Shown: positions 26,208 to 35,354 of the stretch, piece by piece
Numbering within the stretch: position 1 is the stretch's first letter
Layout of the letters: each line of letters begins with the position of its first letter
Assembly: GCF_039566955.1 (NCBI RefSeq)
Contig: NZ_CP154796.1
Coordinates: forward strand, 6,262,001-6,326,000
From: Micromonospora sp. DSM 45708
GTDB taxonomy: Bacteria > Actinomycetota > Actinomycetes > Mycobacteriales > Micromonosporaceae
Direction of reading: 5' to 3'
DNA length: 64,000 nucleotides
The notes under the pieces: generated by a model
The model's database searches: none
What the model was told of the DNA's origin: nothing
The model's input: only the letters and a program-made list of their open reading frames with translations
Made by a program: the position numbers and the translations under genes

Positions 26208-26288
26208 AGCATCGACGATCATGTAGTTGGCGGCCTTCCCCTCGGCGGTGACGGGCACCCGGCCGGCCCGGGGGGCGGCCCGGCCGGC

Positions 26289-26346
26289 GTGATCAAGGAG
26301 TTTGTGCCTCAGGTGATCTCTGTGGTGACGCCAACTCCTTGATCAC
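26289..26346. repeat. Inverted repeat between convergent genes, related to 2571-2626
   Basis: Perfect 14-bp arms (GTGATCAAGGAGTT, 26289-26302; complement 26333-26346) with a 30-nt spacer. Arm sequence, spacing and position between convergent genes resemble the element at 2571. Probable bidirectional terminator. Confidence 0.7.
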
Positions 26347-26364
26347 CGAGGCGGGGGCCGGGGG

Positions 26365-26396
26365 GCGAGGCAGGGGCGGGGCGAGGCAGGGGCGGG
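26365..26396. repeat. Two tandem 16-bp GC-rich repeats
   Basis: GCGAGGCAGGGGCGGG is repeated twice head to tail (26365-26380, 26381-26396), ending two bases before the epimerase stop codon. No function is evident. Confidence 0.8.
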
Positions 26397-26397
26397 G

Positions 26398-27480
26398 TCA
26401 GTAGGGGTTGGGGTGGCCGGGGAGGTGGCCCTTGGTCAGGGCGACGGGGCGGCCGGGGAGCGTGGGGTCCGTCGACAGGGGTGGGGAGTTCGTGCCCGAC
26501 CTGGTGGCCATGCCGGCGATCAGGTCCTTCAGGGCGGCCACCGTGTCGACCGCGGGCGTCCAGCCGAGGTCGGCCTCGGCCCGCTCGGTGGACATCAGCG
26601 GGACGTTCAACGCCAGGTCGACCCAGCCGGTGTCGACGGGTTGCAGCCGGGCCCGCCAGGTCACCGCCGCCGCGGCGCGCAGCACCGGCACCGCCACCGG
26701 CACGGTCCAGCCGTGGAAGTGCCGCGCCACCAGCGCCGGCGTCAGCACCGGGTCGGTCGCCACGTTGAACGCGCCGCGCGCGTCGCCGAGGACCGCCCGG
26801 GCGTACGCGTCGGCCACGTCGTCGGCGTGCACCGCCTGCATCCGGAGCCGCTTGTGCGACGGCACCAGCGGGATCCGGCCGTAGCGCAGCAGCCGCACCG
26901 GCACCAGCGGGCCGAGGAAGTAGCGGCTGATCTCGGTGCCGGCGTCGCGCTGGAAGATCAGGCCCGGCCGCAACCGGACCACCCGTAGCTCCGGGTGCTC
27001 CCGCCGCATGCCGTCCAGCAGCGCCTCCACCTCCGCCTTGTCCCGGCTGTACGACGACGTCGGCACGCCGGTCGCCGGCCAGTTCTCACTGACCGGCTGG
27101 TCCTTCGGGCCGGGCGCGTAGGTGCCGACGGACGAGGCGTACACCAGGGCGGGCACGCCGGCCCGGACGGTGGCCTCGATCACCGCGCGGCTGCCGCCGA
27201 CGTTGGTCCGGTGGAGCGTGCGCCGGTCGTGGCTGGGCTGGATCTGCCAGGCCAGGTGCACGACCGCCCGCGCCCCGGCGAAGATCCGCACCAGTTCGTC
27301 GGCCGCGCCGGGCGCGCCGATGTCGCAGGAGTGCCACTGGACGTCGTCGTACGGCTCACCGGCGTCCGGCCCGGGCAGCCGGCGGGCCACGCCGACCAGT
27401 TCCGCCGCCGACTCCCGCCGCAGCCGGCGGAGTACGGCGGTTCCCACGTTGCCGGTGGCCCCCACGATCACGATGCGCAT
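26398..27480 (-). CDS. NAD-dependent epimerase/dehydratase (extended SDR)
   Basis: A 360-residue extended short-chain dehydrogenase/reductase. The Rossmann motif VIVGATGNVGTAVLRRL starts at residue 3; catalytic features are YASSVGTYAPG (Ser) and TSSYSRDKAEVE (Tyr-x-x-x-Lys as YSRDK). Family members act on nucleotide sugars or other carbonyl compounds; the long C-terminal tail does not help choose. ATG 27480 is preceded by a Pro/Ala-coding stretch in the same frame that is rejected for lack of a start signal. It appears monocistronic, convergent with the beta-helix gene. Confidence 0.87.
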   Translation of the reverse strand: MRIVIVGATGNVGTAVLRRLRRESAAELVGVARRLPGPDAGEPYDDVQWHSCDIGAPGAADELVRIFAGARAVVHLAWQIQPSHDRRTLHRTNVGGSRAVIEATVRAGVPALVYASSVGTYAPGPKDQPVSENWPATGVPTSSYSRDKAEVEALLDGMRREHPELRVVRLRPGLIFQRDAGTEISRYFLGPLVPVRLLRYGRIPLVPSHKRLRMQAVHADDVADAYARAVLGDARGAFNVATDPVLTPALVARHFHGWTVPVAVPVLRAAAAVTWRARLQPVDTGWVDLALNVPLMSTERAEADLGWTPAVDTVAALKDLIAGMATRSGTNSPPLSTDPTLPGRPVALTKGHLPGHPNPY

Positions 27481-27527
27481 GGTCGGTGCGGTACCCGCTG
27501 GACCGGACAGCAACCGCTCCGGGGCGT

Positions 27528-27559
27528 GCGTACCCGGGCGGGAGGCCGCCCGGGTACGC
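27528..27559. terminator. Terminator at the end of the sugar operon
   Basis: Perfect 14-bp arms (27528-27541, 27546-27559) with loop GAGG lie 5 bp beyond the stop of the secreted enzyme gene, the last gene of the minus-strand operon. Confidence 0.85.
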
Positions 27560-27564
27560 GGGTG

Positions 27565-29586
27565 TCACCGCCGGACGACTGTGAAGCCGCCGGGCAGCAC
27601 CACCGCCGTCACCGTGCCGCCCCGGGCCTGCGTCCGGGACCGCCGTACACCCCGCGCGTCGTACGTCTCGACGCACGCCGTTCCCGGGCCGGGGACGGTG
27701 ACCGTGACGGTCCGGAGCGTACGGGCGGCGCTGCGCAGCAGCGCCGTCGTGGACCCGGTGCCGGCGATCACGTACCGGGAGACGAGCGGTTCGAGCAGGA
27801 CCGCGTCGACCACGGCGTCGCCGCCGGTCGAGACGGCGACCAGGTCGACGGCGTCGGCCGGCACCTCCGCCGGCCCGCTCGGCGTCACCGGCAGCAGCGC
27901 GCCGGGCGACGGCGAGGTCCCCTGGGCGCCGACCCGCCCGTGCCGGACGGTGCCCACGGTCCGTTCCCGGCCGGCGGTGGAGGCGGACCACCGGGTGACG
28001 GTCCGGCTGCCGGGCCGCAGCTCGACCACCGGCAGCACCAGCCGCGGCTGGTCCGCCGCCGGCAACCGCCAGCGGGCGGTGGCGCCGGCCGGCAGCAGGG
28101 CGTACGCGCCGCTGAACGCGGATTCGCCGGTCCACGCCGAGTCGGGAGTGACCACCTCCGCGCCGCCGGTCAGCGTGGCCTGCTCGGCCTCCACCACGGT
28201 CCCGCCGACCCGCGTCACGATCCGGCCCTGCCGGGCCAGCGCGGCCACCTCGGGGTGGGCGTCCAGCGCCAGCATGCTGAGCAGGCCGTGGATGGTCGAC
28301 TCGGCGCCGCCGTTGCGGTTGACCGTCCCGTCGCCGGCGATGCCGTCGACGGTGCGCCCGGTCGCGGGGTCGTAGCCGGGCACGCCGGCCGCGTTGGCGC
28401 CGAAGTACCAGGCGGCCGTCATGCCGGCGAGCTGCCGGAACCCGTCGCGCCCGGTGGTGTCGGCGACGGCGAGCAGCGACTGCACGCGGGAGTCCACGCC
28501 GTAGGCGATCTGCGACCGGTCCGTCGGCGTCGGTTGCCGCCCGTTGTCCGGGCCGCCGGAGGTGAGCAGCCACGGTGTGAAGACCGTCGCGTCGGCCACC
28601 GCCGCCGGCAGCAGCCGCCGGTCGTCGAGCACCCGTGCGGCGACGGCCAGCGCGGCGGGCATCTGCGAGCCCCAGGCGTGCCACACCGACCGGGACAGCG
28701 CCCAGGGGCGTACCGCGCCGAACGGCCATTCCCGGACGTCCCCGTCGGCCAGCGCGGCGATGCCCTCGGCGAACCGGCTGAGTGCCCGCCGCGCCCCGGC
28801 GTCGCCACCGGCCCGCACGTACGCGGCCAGCCCCAGCACGGCCTCCGCGGTGGCGTCCGCGCCGTCGGCGATCAGCCAGCCGGGCGTCCGTTCGCCGTCG
28901 ACGGCCTGCCAGGTGCCGTACCGGACGAGCACCTGGCGTTCCAACGCGCCGATCGCGAGGTCGAGGCGCTCCCGCAGGAACGACGCGAACCCGGGGTCGG
29001 CGTCGCGCCAGGCGGCGTACCCCTCGCCCAGCGCCCAGACGGTGCGGGCCAGCCAGTACGACGGGCCGCTGTCGGACGGGTCGGGCAGTTCGACCGGCTC
29101 GGCGCTCGGGTTCAGCGTGCCGTCGGGTTGCATCCAGAGCACCACGTTCCCGGCGTCCGGCCCGGTGGCGGTCTGGAGGTAGGTCAGCCCCCGCAGCAGC
29201 GCGTACGAGGCGTCGCGGCTGGTGGTGGCGCCGGTGGACCGCCAGTGCCGCAGGTAGACCACGGCGGCGCGGGCGATGTCGTCGGCGTTGTAGGCGCCCT
29301 GCCCCCAGGTGTCCGTCGCCGGGTCGTACGTCCCGCCGCCGACCCGCCGGAAGGGGCCGTCCGGGGTCGGCTCGGCGTAGGTCCACAGCACCCCGACCGC
29401 CGGCGTGTCGGCGAGCCGGTACGTGGTGTGCCCGGCCTGCGCGGGCGGGGTGACCCGGTCCCCCAGGTAGTCCAGGTGGGACAGGTTCGTCAACGGGTCG
29501 GCGGGGGCGGCCCCGGCGGCGGCCGGCGCCAGCAGGGGTGCGGTCAGCGCGAGGCCGCCGCCCAGCAGGAGGGATCGGCGTTTCAT
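27565..29586 (-). CDS. Secreted (Tat) glycan-active alpha/alpha-barrel-like protein with C-terminal carbohydrate-binding-like domain
   Basis: A 673-residue exported protein. The N-terminus MKRRSLLLGGGLALTAPLLA is a Tat-like signal followed by an AxA cleavage region. Residues ~45-455 are mostly helical with Trp/Tyr-rich motifs (YNADDIARAAVVYLRHWR, SYWLARTVWALGEGYAAWRD, SVWHAWGSQMPAAL) like the (alpha/alpha)6 barrels of glycoside hydrolases and lyases. From ~465 a beta-sandwich starts VVEAEQATLTGG, reminiscent of CBM6/CBM35. I cannot assign a GH family or catalytic acids. It is last in the LacI-ABC-GH130 operon, so it probably releases the oligosaccharide that the ABC transporter takes up. Confidence 0.7.
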   Translation of the reverse strand: MKRRSLLLGGGLALTAPLLAPAAAGAAPADPLTNLSHLDYLGDRVTPPAQAGHTTYRLADTPAVGVLWTYAEPTPDGPFRRVGGGTYDPATDTWGQGAYNADDIARAAVVYLRHWRSTGATTSRDASYALLRGLTYLQTATGPDAGNVVLWMQPDGTLNPSAEPVELPDPSDSGPSYWLARTVWALGEGYAAWRDADPGFASFLRERLDLAIGALERQVLVRYGTWQAVDGERTPGWLIADGADATAEAVLGLAAYVRAGGDAGARRALSRFAEGIAALADGDVREWPFGAVRPWALSRSVWHAWGSQMPAALAVAARVLDDRRLLPAAVADATVFTPWLLTSGGPDNGRQPTPTDRSQIAYGVDSRVQSLLAVADTTGRDGFRQLAGMTAAWYFGANAAGVPGYDPATGRTVDGIAGDGTVNRNGGAESTIHGLLSMLALDAHPEVAALARQGRIVTRVGGTVVEAEQATLTGGAEVVTPDSAWTGESAFSGAYALLPAGATARWRLPAADQPRLVLPVVELRPGSRTVTRWSASTAGRERTVGTVRHGRVGAQGTSPSPGALLPVTPSGPAEVPADAVDLVAVSTGGDAVVDAVLLEPLVSRYVIAGTGSTTALLRSAARTLRTVTVTVPGPGTACVETYDARGVRRSRTQARGGTVTAVVLPGGFTVVRR

Positions 29587-29604
29587 GGTGGTCTCCTCGG
29601 GGCG

Positions 29605-30675
29605 TCAGGGGGTGTGGTCGAGCCGGGCGACGCCGATCTTCGTGTCCGCCATTCCGTAGAAGACGAACCGCACCCCGTCGACCTCCTCGATCGCGGTGGG
29701 GAAGACGACGTTGGGCACGGTGCCGGCCTTCTCGTCCTCGGTGTCCGGCACGAGGATGGGCTCGGCGGTGCGGGCCAGCACCCGGGCCGGGTCGGCCGGG
29801 TCGAGCAGCATCGCCCCGGCCGCGTACTCGACGCGTTGGGTGGTCGGGTCCCAGCCGCTGGGGACGTGGCCGGTCACCCCGTGGTGGAGCAGCAGCCAGC
29901 CCTCCGGCACCCGCAGCGGCGGCGGGCCGGCACCGATCTTCAGCTCCTCGTAGGGGAACTCGGACAGGGCCACGCACCGGTGGTGCCGGGGGCGGGCCAG
30001 CGCGGTGACGTCGGCGTGCACCTCGTCCGCCGGCACGTACGAGATCCAGATGCCGGGCCGCTCGTCGGTGGTGCCGGCCGGCAGGTGCACCCCCTCGCCG
30101 GGGCGGAACCAGCCGAGGTCCCACATCGGCCGGTGCAACATGGCGTAGCAGGGCCGGCCGTCCGGGCCGGGCACCGGTTCGGGGAAGAACACCGCGTCCT
30201 TGTTGGGGAACAGGTTGAGGTCGGTGTCCAGGTCGGGCTGGTAGGCGAACTGCACCGGGCCGAGCCGCCGCCAGGAGCGCAGGTCGGTGGAGACGGCCAG
30301 CGCGAGGCGGGGGCCGAGCGGCCCGTACGCCACGTACGTCATCAGGTGCTGGCCGAGGTCCGGCACCCAGGTGGTGCGCGGGTCCTCCACCCCGGCGTTG
30401 TTGAGGCCGCGTTCCCAGCCCTCGTCCGGGGCCAGCACGACGCCGTGCCGGCGCACGCCGACCGGTACGCCGTCGCGCAGTTCGACCTCGGCGAGCCCGA
30501 CGCGGGACACGTTGCCGGCGGCGACCAGCCGGGGCAGCAGGTGCAGCCGGCCGTCCGGGGTACGGCCGCTCGCCGGGTTGAGCACGCCGGCGGCCTCGAA
30601 GGGTTCGGCCGGGTCGGGCGCCATCAGCACGCCCAGCCGGGTCAGCGTGTACGGGACAGTGGTCGAGACAGGCAT
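29605..30675 (-). CDS. GH130 glycosidase/phosphorylase (mannoside-active)
   Basis: A 356-residue cytosolic five-bladed beta-propeller enzyme. GH130 hallmarks include GVLNPASG, NNAGVEDPRTTWV (EDPR with the catalytic Asp), LFPNKDAVFFPE and the late PNVVFPTAIEEVDG. GH130 members are beta-mannoside phosphorylases or beta-1,2-mannosidases; which applies depends on a phosphate-binding Arg/His pair that cannot be settled by eye. It lies 1 bp after the permease gene stop, so it is co-translated with the transporter. This points to uptake of a beta-mannoside. Confidence 0.87.
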   Translation of the reverse strand: MPVSTTVPYTLTRLGVLMAPDPAEPFEAAGVLNPASGRTPDGRLHLLPRLVAAGNVSRVGLAEVELRDGVPVGVRRHGVVLAPDEGWERGLNNAGVEDPRTTWVPDLGQHLMTYVAYGPLGPRLALAVSTDLRSWRRLGPVQFAYQPDLDTDLNLFPNKDAVFFPEPVPGPDGRPCYAMLHRPMWDLGWFRPGEGVHLPAGTTDERPGIWISYVPADEVHADVTALARPRHHRCVALSEFPYEELKIGAGPPPLRVPEGWLLLHHGVTGHVPSGWDPTTQRVEYAAGAMLLDPADPARVLARTAEPILVPDTEDEKAGTVPNVVFPTAIEEVDGVRFVFYGMADTKIGVARLDHTP

Positions 30676-30676
30676 G

Positions 30677-31522
30677 TCAACCTTTCACACCGGAACCGAT
30701 GTCGGTGGAGATGAAGTGTCGTTGGAAGGCCACGAAGAGGCCGACGGCCGGCGCGGCGAGCACACAGGCGCCGGCCAGCACCGCGCCGTACGGGTTGGCG
30801 GCGCGGGCCGCCACGTTGCTGAGGTAGTTGGCCAGGGAGACCGCCAGCGGCTGCATGTCCGCCTGCTTGGTGATCAGGAACGGCCAGAGGAACTCGTTCC
30901 ACGGCCCGATGAAGGTGAGCAGCACCGCGGTCAGCAGCGCGGGGCGGACCAGCGGCAACGCCACCGACCAGAGCAGGCGCAGTTCCCCGGCGCCGTCGAT
31001 CCGGGCGGCGGCGAACAGCTCGTCCGGCAGTTGCAGGAAGAACTGCCGGAAGACGAAGACCGCGGTGGTGTTGATGGCGAACGGCAGGATCATCCCGAGG
31101 TAGGAGTCGGCCAGCCCGTACCCGCGCACGATCAGCACGTAGAGCGGGATCAGCAGGAGCTGGAAGGGGATCACCTGGACCAGCAGCACCAGCGCGAACA
31201 GCGTGCCCCGGCCCCGGAACCGCAGCCGGGCCAGCGCGTAGCCGGCGAGCACCCCGAAGACCACGGTGCCGAGGATGACGCCGCCGGTGAAGACGCCCGA
31301 GTTGATCAGCGAGCCGAGCAGGTCGACGCGGGAGTTGATGTCCCGGTAGTTGTCCAGGGTGAGCCCGGAGGTGGGGAACGCCCCGGCGACCGAGGTGTCC
31401 GGTTCGGCCTGGAGGCTGCCGATCAGCATGTAGTAGAAGGGGAAGAGGAACAGCAGGGCCCCGGCGAACAGCACCACGTGGCGGAGCAGCCCCGGCCACC
31501 GGGCGGTGGAGGTCGGTGTCAC
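30677..31522 (-). CDS. Sugar ABC transporter permease (MalG type)
   Basis: A 281-residue inner-membrane permease with six helices. The EAA loop reads AARIDGAGELRLLWSVALPLVRPAL, the ATPase docking site. It pairs with the MalF-type permease directly upstream (1-bp gap) and the lipoprotein binding protein. The operon has no ATPase gene; actinomycetes usually use a shared MsiK ATPase encoded elsewhere. Confidence 0.94.
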   Translation of the reverse strand: MTPTSTARWPGLLRHVVLFAGALLFLFPFYYMLIGSLQAEPDTSVAGAFPTSGLTLDNYRDINSRVDLLGSLINSGVFTGGVILGTVVFGVLAGYALARLRFRGRGTLFALVLLVQVIPFQLLLIPLYVLIVRGYGLADSYLGMILPFAINTTAVFVFRQFFLQLPDELFAAARIDGAGELRLLWSVALPLVRPALLTAVLLTFIGPWNEFLWPFLITKQADMQPLAVSLANYLSNVAARAANPYGAVLAGACVLAAPAVGLFVAFQRHFISTDIGSGVKG

Positions 31523-31523
31523 G

Positions 31524-32477
31524 TCAGTCCCTCTCGATCAGCCGGCGGTTGACCAACGAGATGATCAGCACCCCGATCACCAGCAGCACGCCGATGGCGG
31601 CGGCCACGTCCGGCTGGCCCTGCTGGATGCCGCGCTGGTACATCACCAGCACCGGCGAGGCGGACGCCCCGTTCGGGCCGCCTCCGCCGGTGAGCAGGTA
31701 GGGCTCGGTGAACAGGTTGGCGCCGGTGATGGTGGCCAGGATGACCACCAGCGCGGTCGCCGGGCGGACCGCCGGCACGGTCACCGAGCGGAACCGCCGC
31801 CACCATCCCGCGCCGTCGACCGACGCCGACTCGTACAGCTCCTTCGGCACGTTCTGGAGCGCGGCGAGGTAGAGCAGGATGAAGAAGCCGAGCTGCTTCC
31901 AGACCACGAACACCGCGATGACCGGCATCGCCAGCCCGGCGTTGACCAGCCAGGACGGGTCGGGCGCCAGCGGGCCGAGTGCGGAGTTGACCAGGCCGTC
32001 GGCGTTGAACAGGAACAGCCACACGCCGACCACCGCGACGCTGGCGGTCACGTACGGCACGTAGAACGCGACCCGCAGGAACGTCCGGGCGTGCACCACC
32101 CGGTTCAGCGCGACCGCCAGCAGCAGCGCCAGCACGGTGGTCAGCGGCACGTTGATGACCAGGAAGATCCCGATGTTGCCGAACGACTGGCGGACCGCCG
32201 GGTCGGCGAGCACCGCCCGGTAGTTGTCCAGCCCGACGAAGGGCCGGTCCACCACCGCGCCGGGCGCGGCGAAGAAGTAGTCGTGGAAGCTCATCCAGAT
32301 CGCGAACCCCAGCGGGTAGGCGAACACCACGGCGATGAACACGGCGTACGGCGCGGCCAGCACCATGCCCACCGGGTGGCGGCCCAGCACGGTCGCCATC
32401 CGGCCCCGGCCGGCCGGTCCCGGGCTTCGCGCGGCGGCCCCGGGGGCGGGGGCCGCCGCGGTGTGGGCGGTGGACAT
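31524..32477 (-). CDS. Sugar ABC transporter permease (MalF type)
   Basis: A 317-residue permease with six to seven helices. Its EAA motif is YESASVDGAGWWRRFRSVTVPAV. The first ~25 residues are Ala/Pro-rich and cytosolic. The start codon overlaps the binding-protein stop by one base (TGATG). Partner of the MalG-type subunit. Confidence 0.94.
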   Translation of the reverse strand: MSTAHTAAAPAPGAAARSPGPAGRGRMATVLGRHPVGMVLAAPYAVFIAVVFAYPLGFAIWMSFHDYFFAAPGAVVDRPFVGLDNYRAVLADPAVRQSFGNIGIFLVINVPLTTVLALLLAVALNRVVHARTFLRVAFYVPYVTASVAVVGVWLFLFNADGLVNSALGPLAPDPSWLVNAGLAMPVIAVFVVWKQLGFFILLYLAALQNVPKELYESASVDGAGWWRRFRSVTVPAVRPATALVVILATITGANLFTEPYLLTGGGGPNGASASPVLVMYQRGIQQGQPDVAAAIGVLLVIGVLIISLVNRRLIERD

Positions 32478-33766
32478 CAGGAGCCGGTGGCGAGTTGGTC
32501 GACCTTGTCCGCGGCGGCGCCGAGGGCGTCGGGCACCGGCTTCTTACCGAAGATCACCGACTCGGAGTACGCGTCGCGGAACGCCTGCCAGACGGCCACC
32601 GAGTTCGGCACGTTCGGCACCTCGACCGTCCGGGCCGCCTGGTCGGCGAAGGCCTGGTAGGCCGGGTTCTTGGCGAAGTGGTCCGGGTAGGCGGCGGCCA
32701 GGTCGGTGCGCAGCGGCATCTGGCCGGTCTTGGCGAGCAGCGCGCCGTCCTGCTCCTTGCTGGTGGCGAAGCGCATCACGTCCCAGGCGGTGGCGCGGTT
32801 CTTGCAGGCGGAGTACATGGCCACGTTCTTCGCGTCGCTGAAGGTGCGGATCTGGTCGGCCGGCTTGGCGGTGGACGTCGGCACCGGCACCGCGCCCCAC
32901 TTCACCTTGCTGCCGTACACCGAGATCGCCCACGGGCCGACGATGGCCATGGCGGCCTTGCCGTCGGCGAACGAGTCGCCGTTGTACTTCTCCTTCGGGG
33001 CGAGGCCCTCGGCGTAGAGCGTCTTCCAGAACTCCGCGACCCGCTGGCCCTCCGGCGAGTCGAACTGGGCCTTGCCCTGGTCGACGAGCTGCTTGCCGCC
33101 GGTCTCGGCCGCGAACAGCGGGTAGAAGTCGAACCAGGACTGGAAGAACTCGCTGGTCGGGGCCGGGTAGATGGCGGCCGGCGCGGCACCCGAGGACTTG
33201 ATCTTCCGGGCGGTGGTGAGGAACTCGTCGTACGTCGCCAGCGGGGGCCGCTCCGGGTCGAGGCCGGCCTTGGCGAAGACCGTCTTGTTGTAGAAGATCA
33301 TCACCGGGTTGGACTTCCACGGCAGCTGGTAGAACTTGCCGTCCGGCGACTTGTACTGCTCCGCCGTCCCGCCGGTGCGCTCGTTGATGTAGGCGGCGCC
33401 GCCGTCGAACGAGTCCAGGGCGACCAGTCCGCCCTGCTTCTGGAACTGCGGCACGGCCGCCGGCGCGGTGTTGAAGATCAGGCAGGGCGCGTTGCCGGCG
33501 GTGATGGCGGCCCCGATCACCTCCTCCGAGCTGGTGCCCGCCGGGATCTCCTGGGCGGTGATCTTCTGGTCGGCGTGCTGCGCGTTCCACGCCTCGACCA
33601 TCGCCTTGCCCCAGGCCAGTTCCTCCTGGTTGTTGGAGAGCCAGATGTCGATCGGCCCGCGGGCGGCGTTGGCCTCGGCGGCGTCGCCGCCACCGCCGCT
33701 GCCGTCGCACCCCGCGGTGACGACGAGGGCGGCGGTCAGCAGCAGGGCCGGAAGGGTGCGTTTCAT
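32477..33766 (-). CDS. Extracellular solute-binding lipoprotein (sugar ABC)
   Basis: A 429-residue family-1 sugar-binding lipoprotein. The signal MKRTLPALLLTAALVVTAGC has the lipobox TAGC, so the mature protein is lipid-anchored outside. A Gly-rich linker and a two-lobed binding domain (IDIWLSNNQEE, then VAMYSACKNRATAWDVMRF) follow. It supplies the MalF/MalG permeases. Its ATG overlaps the stop of the LacI regulator gene (ATGA), so regulator and transporter share a transcript. The GH130 neighbour suggests a manno-oligosaccharide ligand; inference. Confidence 0.93.
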   Translation of the reverse strand: MKRTLPALLLTAALVVTAGCDGSGGGGDAAEANAARGPIDIWLSNNQEELAWGKAMVEAWNAQHADQKITAQEIPAGTSSEEVIGAAITAGNAPCLIFNTAPAAVPQFQKQGGLVALDSFDGGAAYINERTGGTAEQYKSPDGKFYQLPWKSNPVMIFYNKTVFAKAGLDPERPPLATYDEFLTTARKIKSSGAAPAAIYPAPTSEFFQSWFDFYPLFAAETGGKQLVDQGKAQFDSPEGQRVAEFWKTLYAEGLAPKEKYNGDSFADGKAAMAIVGPWAISVYGSKVKWGAVPVPTSTAKPADQIRTFSDAKNVAMYSACKNRATAWDVMRFATSKEQDGALLAKTGQMPLRTDLAAAYPDHFAKNPAYQAFADQAARTVEVPNVPNSVAVWQAFRDAYSESVIFGKKPVPDALGAAADKVDQLATGS

Positions 33767-34836
33767 GTCTGCTCCGATCGGGACGGTGCGGGGGGACGGC
33801 GCCGCTGGACGGGTGGCGCCGGTGGTGGTGCGGTGGAGGCGCGGAGAACGAGCTGCGCGGGCGGCGTCGCCACGTCGGCCACGGGCTCGCCGTCGATGAG
33901 TTCGAGCAGGACGTGCGCGGCGGCCCGACCCCACTCGAACGGGTCGGTACGCACGGTGGTCAGCGGTGGGCTGACGTAGCCGGCCAGCTCCGCGTCGTCG
34001 AACCCGGTCACCGAGAGCTGCCCGGGCACGTCGACGCCGAGTTCCCGGGCCACCGCGAGCCCGGCGATGGCCATCAGGTCGTTGGCGTACACGATCGCGG
34101 TCGGCCGCTCGGCCCGGTCGAGCATCGCGCGGGTGGCCTGCGCGCCGCCGGCCGCCGAGAAGTCCGACAGCTCGCACAGGTCGGCGGGCAGGCCGGCGTC
34201 CGCCAGCGCCCGTTCCCAGGCCAGCCGCCGGACCCGGCCGTGCAGGAAGTGGTCCGGCCCGGCGACGTGCCCGATCCGGCGGTGTCCCAGCTCGACCAGG
34301 TGGTCGACCGCCGCGGCGATGCCCGGCCGGTCGTCGATCAGCAGCGCCGGCCAGCGGCTCGGCACCATCGGCCTGGCGATCGTCACGGCCGGCAGCCCGA
34401 GCTGTTCCAGCAGGGCGAGGCGTGGGTCGTCCACCCGCAGGTCGAGCAGGAAGACCCCGTCCACCCGGCCGTCGGCGGCCAACTTCCGGTAGCCGGCCTC
34501 CTCGGCCGACTCGGGCACCACCTGGAGGACGAGCGCCTGACCCCGGTCGGACAGGGTCCGCTCCACCCCGGCGATGAAGGCGGGGAAGAACGGGTCCGCG
34601 CCGAGCAGCTCGGGCGGGCGGGCGATCACCAGACCGACCGCGAACGCCCGCGAGGCGGACAGGGCGCGGGCCCGGTGGCTCGGCTCCCAGCCGAGGGCGC
34701 GGGCGGCGGTGAGGATCCGCTCCCGCGTCTCGTCAGCCACCCCCGGCCGGCCGTTGAGCGCGAAGGACACCAGGCCCTTCGATACGCCGGCCGCGCGGGC
34801 GACATCGCGGATCGTCGGTCGACCTGGCCGGGTCAC
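33763..34836 (-). CDS. LacI-family transcriptional regulator
   Basis: A 357-residue repressor: HTH TIRDVARAAGVSKGLVSFALNG at the N-terminus, then a periplasmic-binding-protein-like effector domain (LIDDRPGIAAAVDHLVELGHRRIGHVAG). It is first gene of the sugar operon and presumably represses it until a mannoside binds. Start GTG 34836 is preferred because GGAGG lies 5 bp upstream; GTG 34842 is directly adjacent to that site. A perfect 12-bp palindrome lies 28 bp upstream and is the probable operator. The C-terminus is a Pro/Arg-rich tail not seen in most LacI proteins. Confidence 0.92.
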   Translation of the reverse strand: MTRPGRPTIRDVARAAGVSKGLVSFALNGRPGVADETRERILTAARALGWEPSHRARALSASRAFAVGLVIARPPELLGADPFFPAFIAGVERTLSDRGQALVLQVVPESAEEAGYRKLAADGRVDGVFLLDLRVDDPRLALLEQLGLPAVTIARPMVPSRWPALLIDDRPGIAAAVDHLVELGHRRIGHVAGPDHFLHGRVRRLAWERALADAGLPADLCELSDFSAAGGAQATRAMLDRAERPTAIVYANDLMAIAGLAVARELGVDVPGQLSVTGFDDAELAGYVSPPLTTVRTDPFEWGRAAAHVLLELIDGEPVADVATPPAQLVLRASTAPPPAPPVQRRRPPAPSRSEQT

Positions 34837-34863
34837 CGGCACCTCCCTCGTCGGGCGTACTAC

Positions 34864-34875
34864 TAAACCGGTTTA
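34864..34875. promoter_or_regulatory. LacI-type operator
   Basis: TAAACCGGTTTA is a perfect 12-bp palindrome with the central CG typical of LacI-family sites, in front of the lacI-type gene that heads the sugar operon. Confidence 0.75.
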
Positions 34876-35354
34876 AGCAACGGAGGTTAGACCCGTTCCC
34901 GCGAGTGCACAACAGGAGGCGGTCGATCGACGTACGCGACTCAGCGGCAGGTCAACGCCGCTCGGGCGGCCACCCGGCGGACGGGGGAACCGGTCGCGCA
35001 CGCGCGACGGGCGGTGCCCGGCGCGCCGGCGCGGGTCGCCGGCCCGGACACGGCCCGGCGATCCGGCGCCGCGATCAGCTCGCCGTTGTCAGATGATTGG
35101 CGCTTCGCGTCGAACCTGGCGCCCAATGGTTCCACCGGCTCCACGCCGGAGAGCCCCCGCGATTACCGACAGCAGCCCCGGGCGAGCCCCGTTATGGCCG
35201 CCCCACCGCGCGAGCCCTCCACTCGCGTCGCACCAAGACCACGTTTTTCCTGCAATGTAGGACAGTAAAGGTATTTGCATCGGTGGATGCCAGAGGGCTT
35301 GAGCGCAGCGTATCGTAGGTTACCGATCACGGAGAGCGAACGGGGAGACACCGG
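34876..35354. other. Gap between the sugar operon and the cluster regulator
   Basis: No convincing gene. GC-rich in its first two thirds. The last ~110 bp are notably AT-richer (GTTTTTCCTGCAATGTAGG, then AAAGGTATTTGCATC) and probably contain the promoter of the AfsR-like gene, although no clean -35/-10 pair could be fixed. Confidence 0.5.

Noticed and set aside
26995..30714. A 1239-codon open frame on the plus strand
   Set aside because: It is antisense to the epimerase, secreted enzyme and GH130 genes, has no ribosome site and translates to Arg/Gly/Pro-rich low-complexity sequence.
34876..35354. A defined promoter for the AfsR-like gene
   Set aside because: Several AT-rich hexamers exist, but no pair has correct spacing and consensus; left as an unassigned gap.
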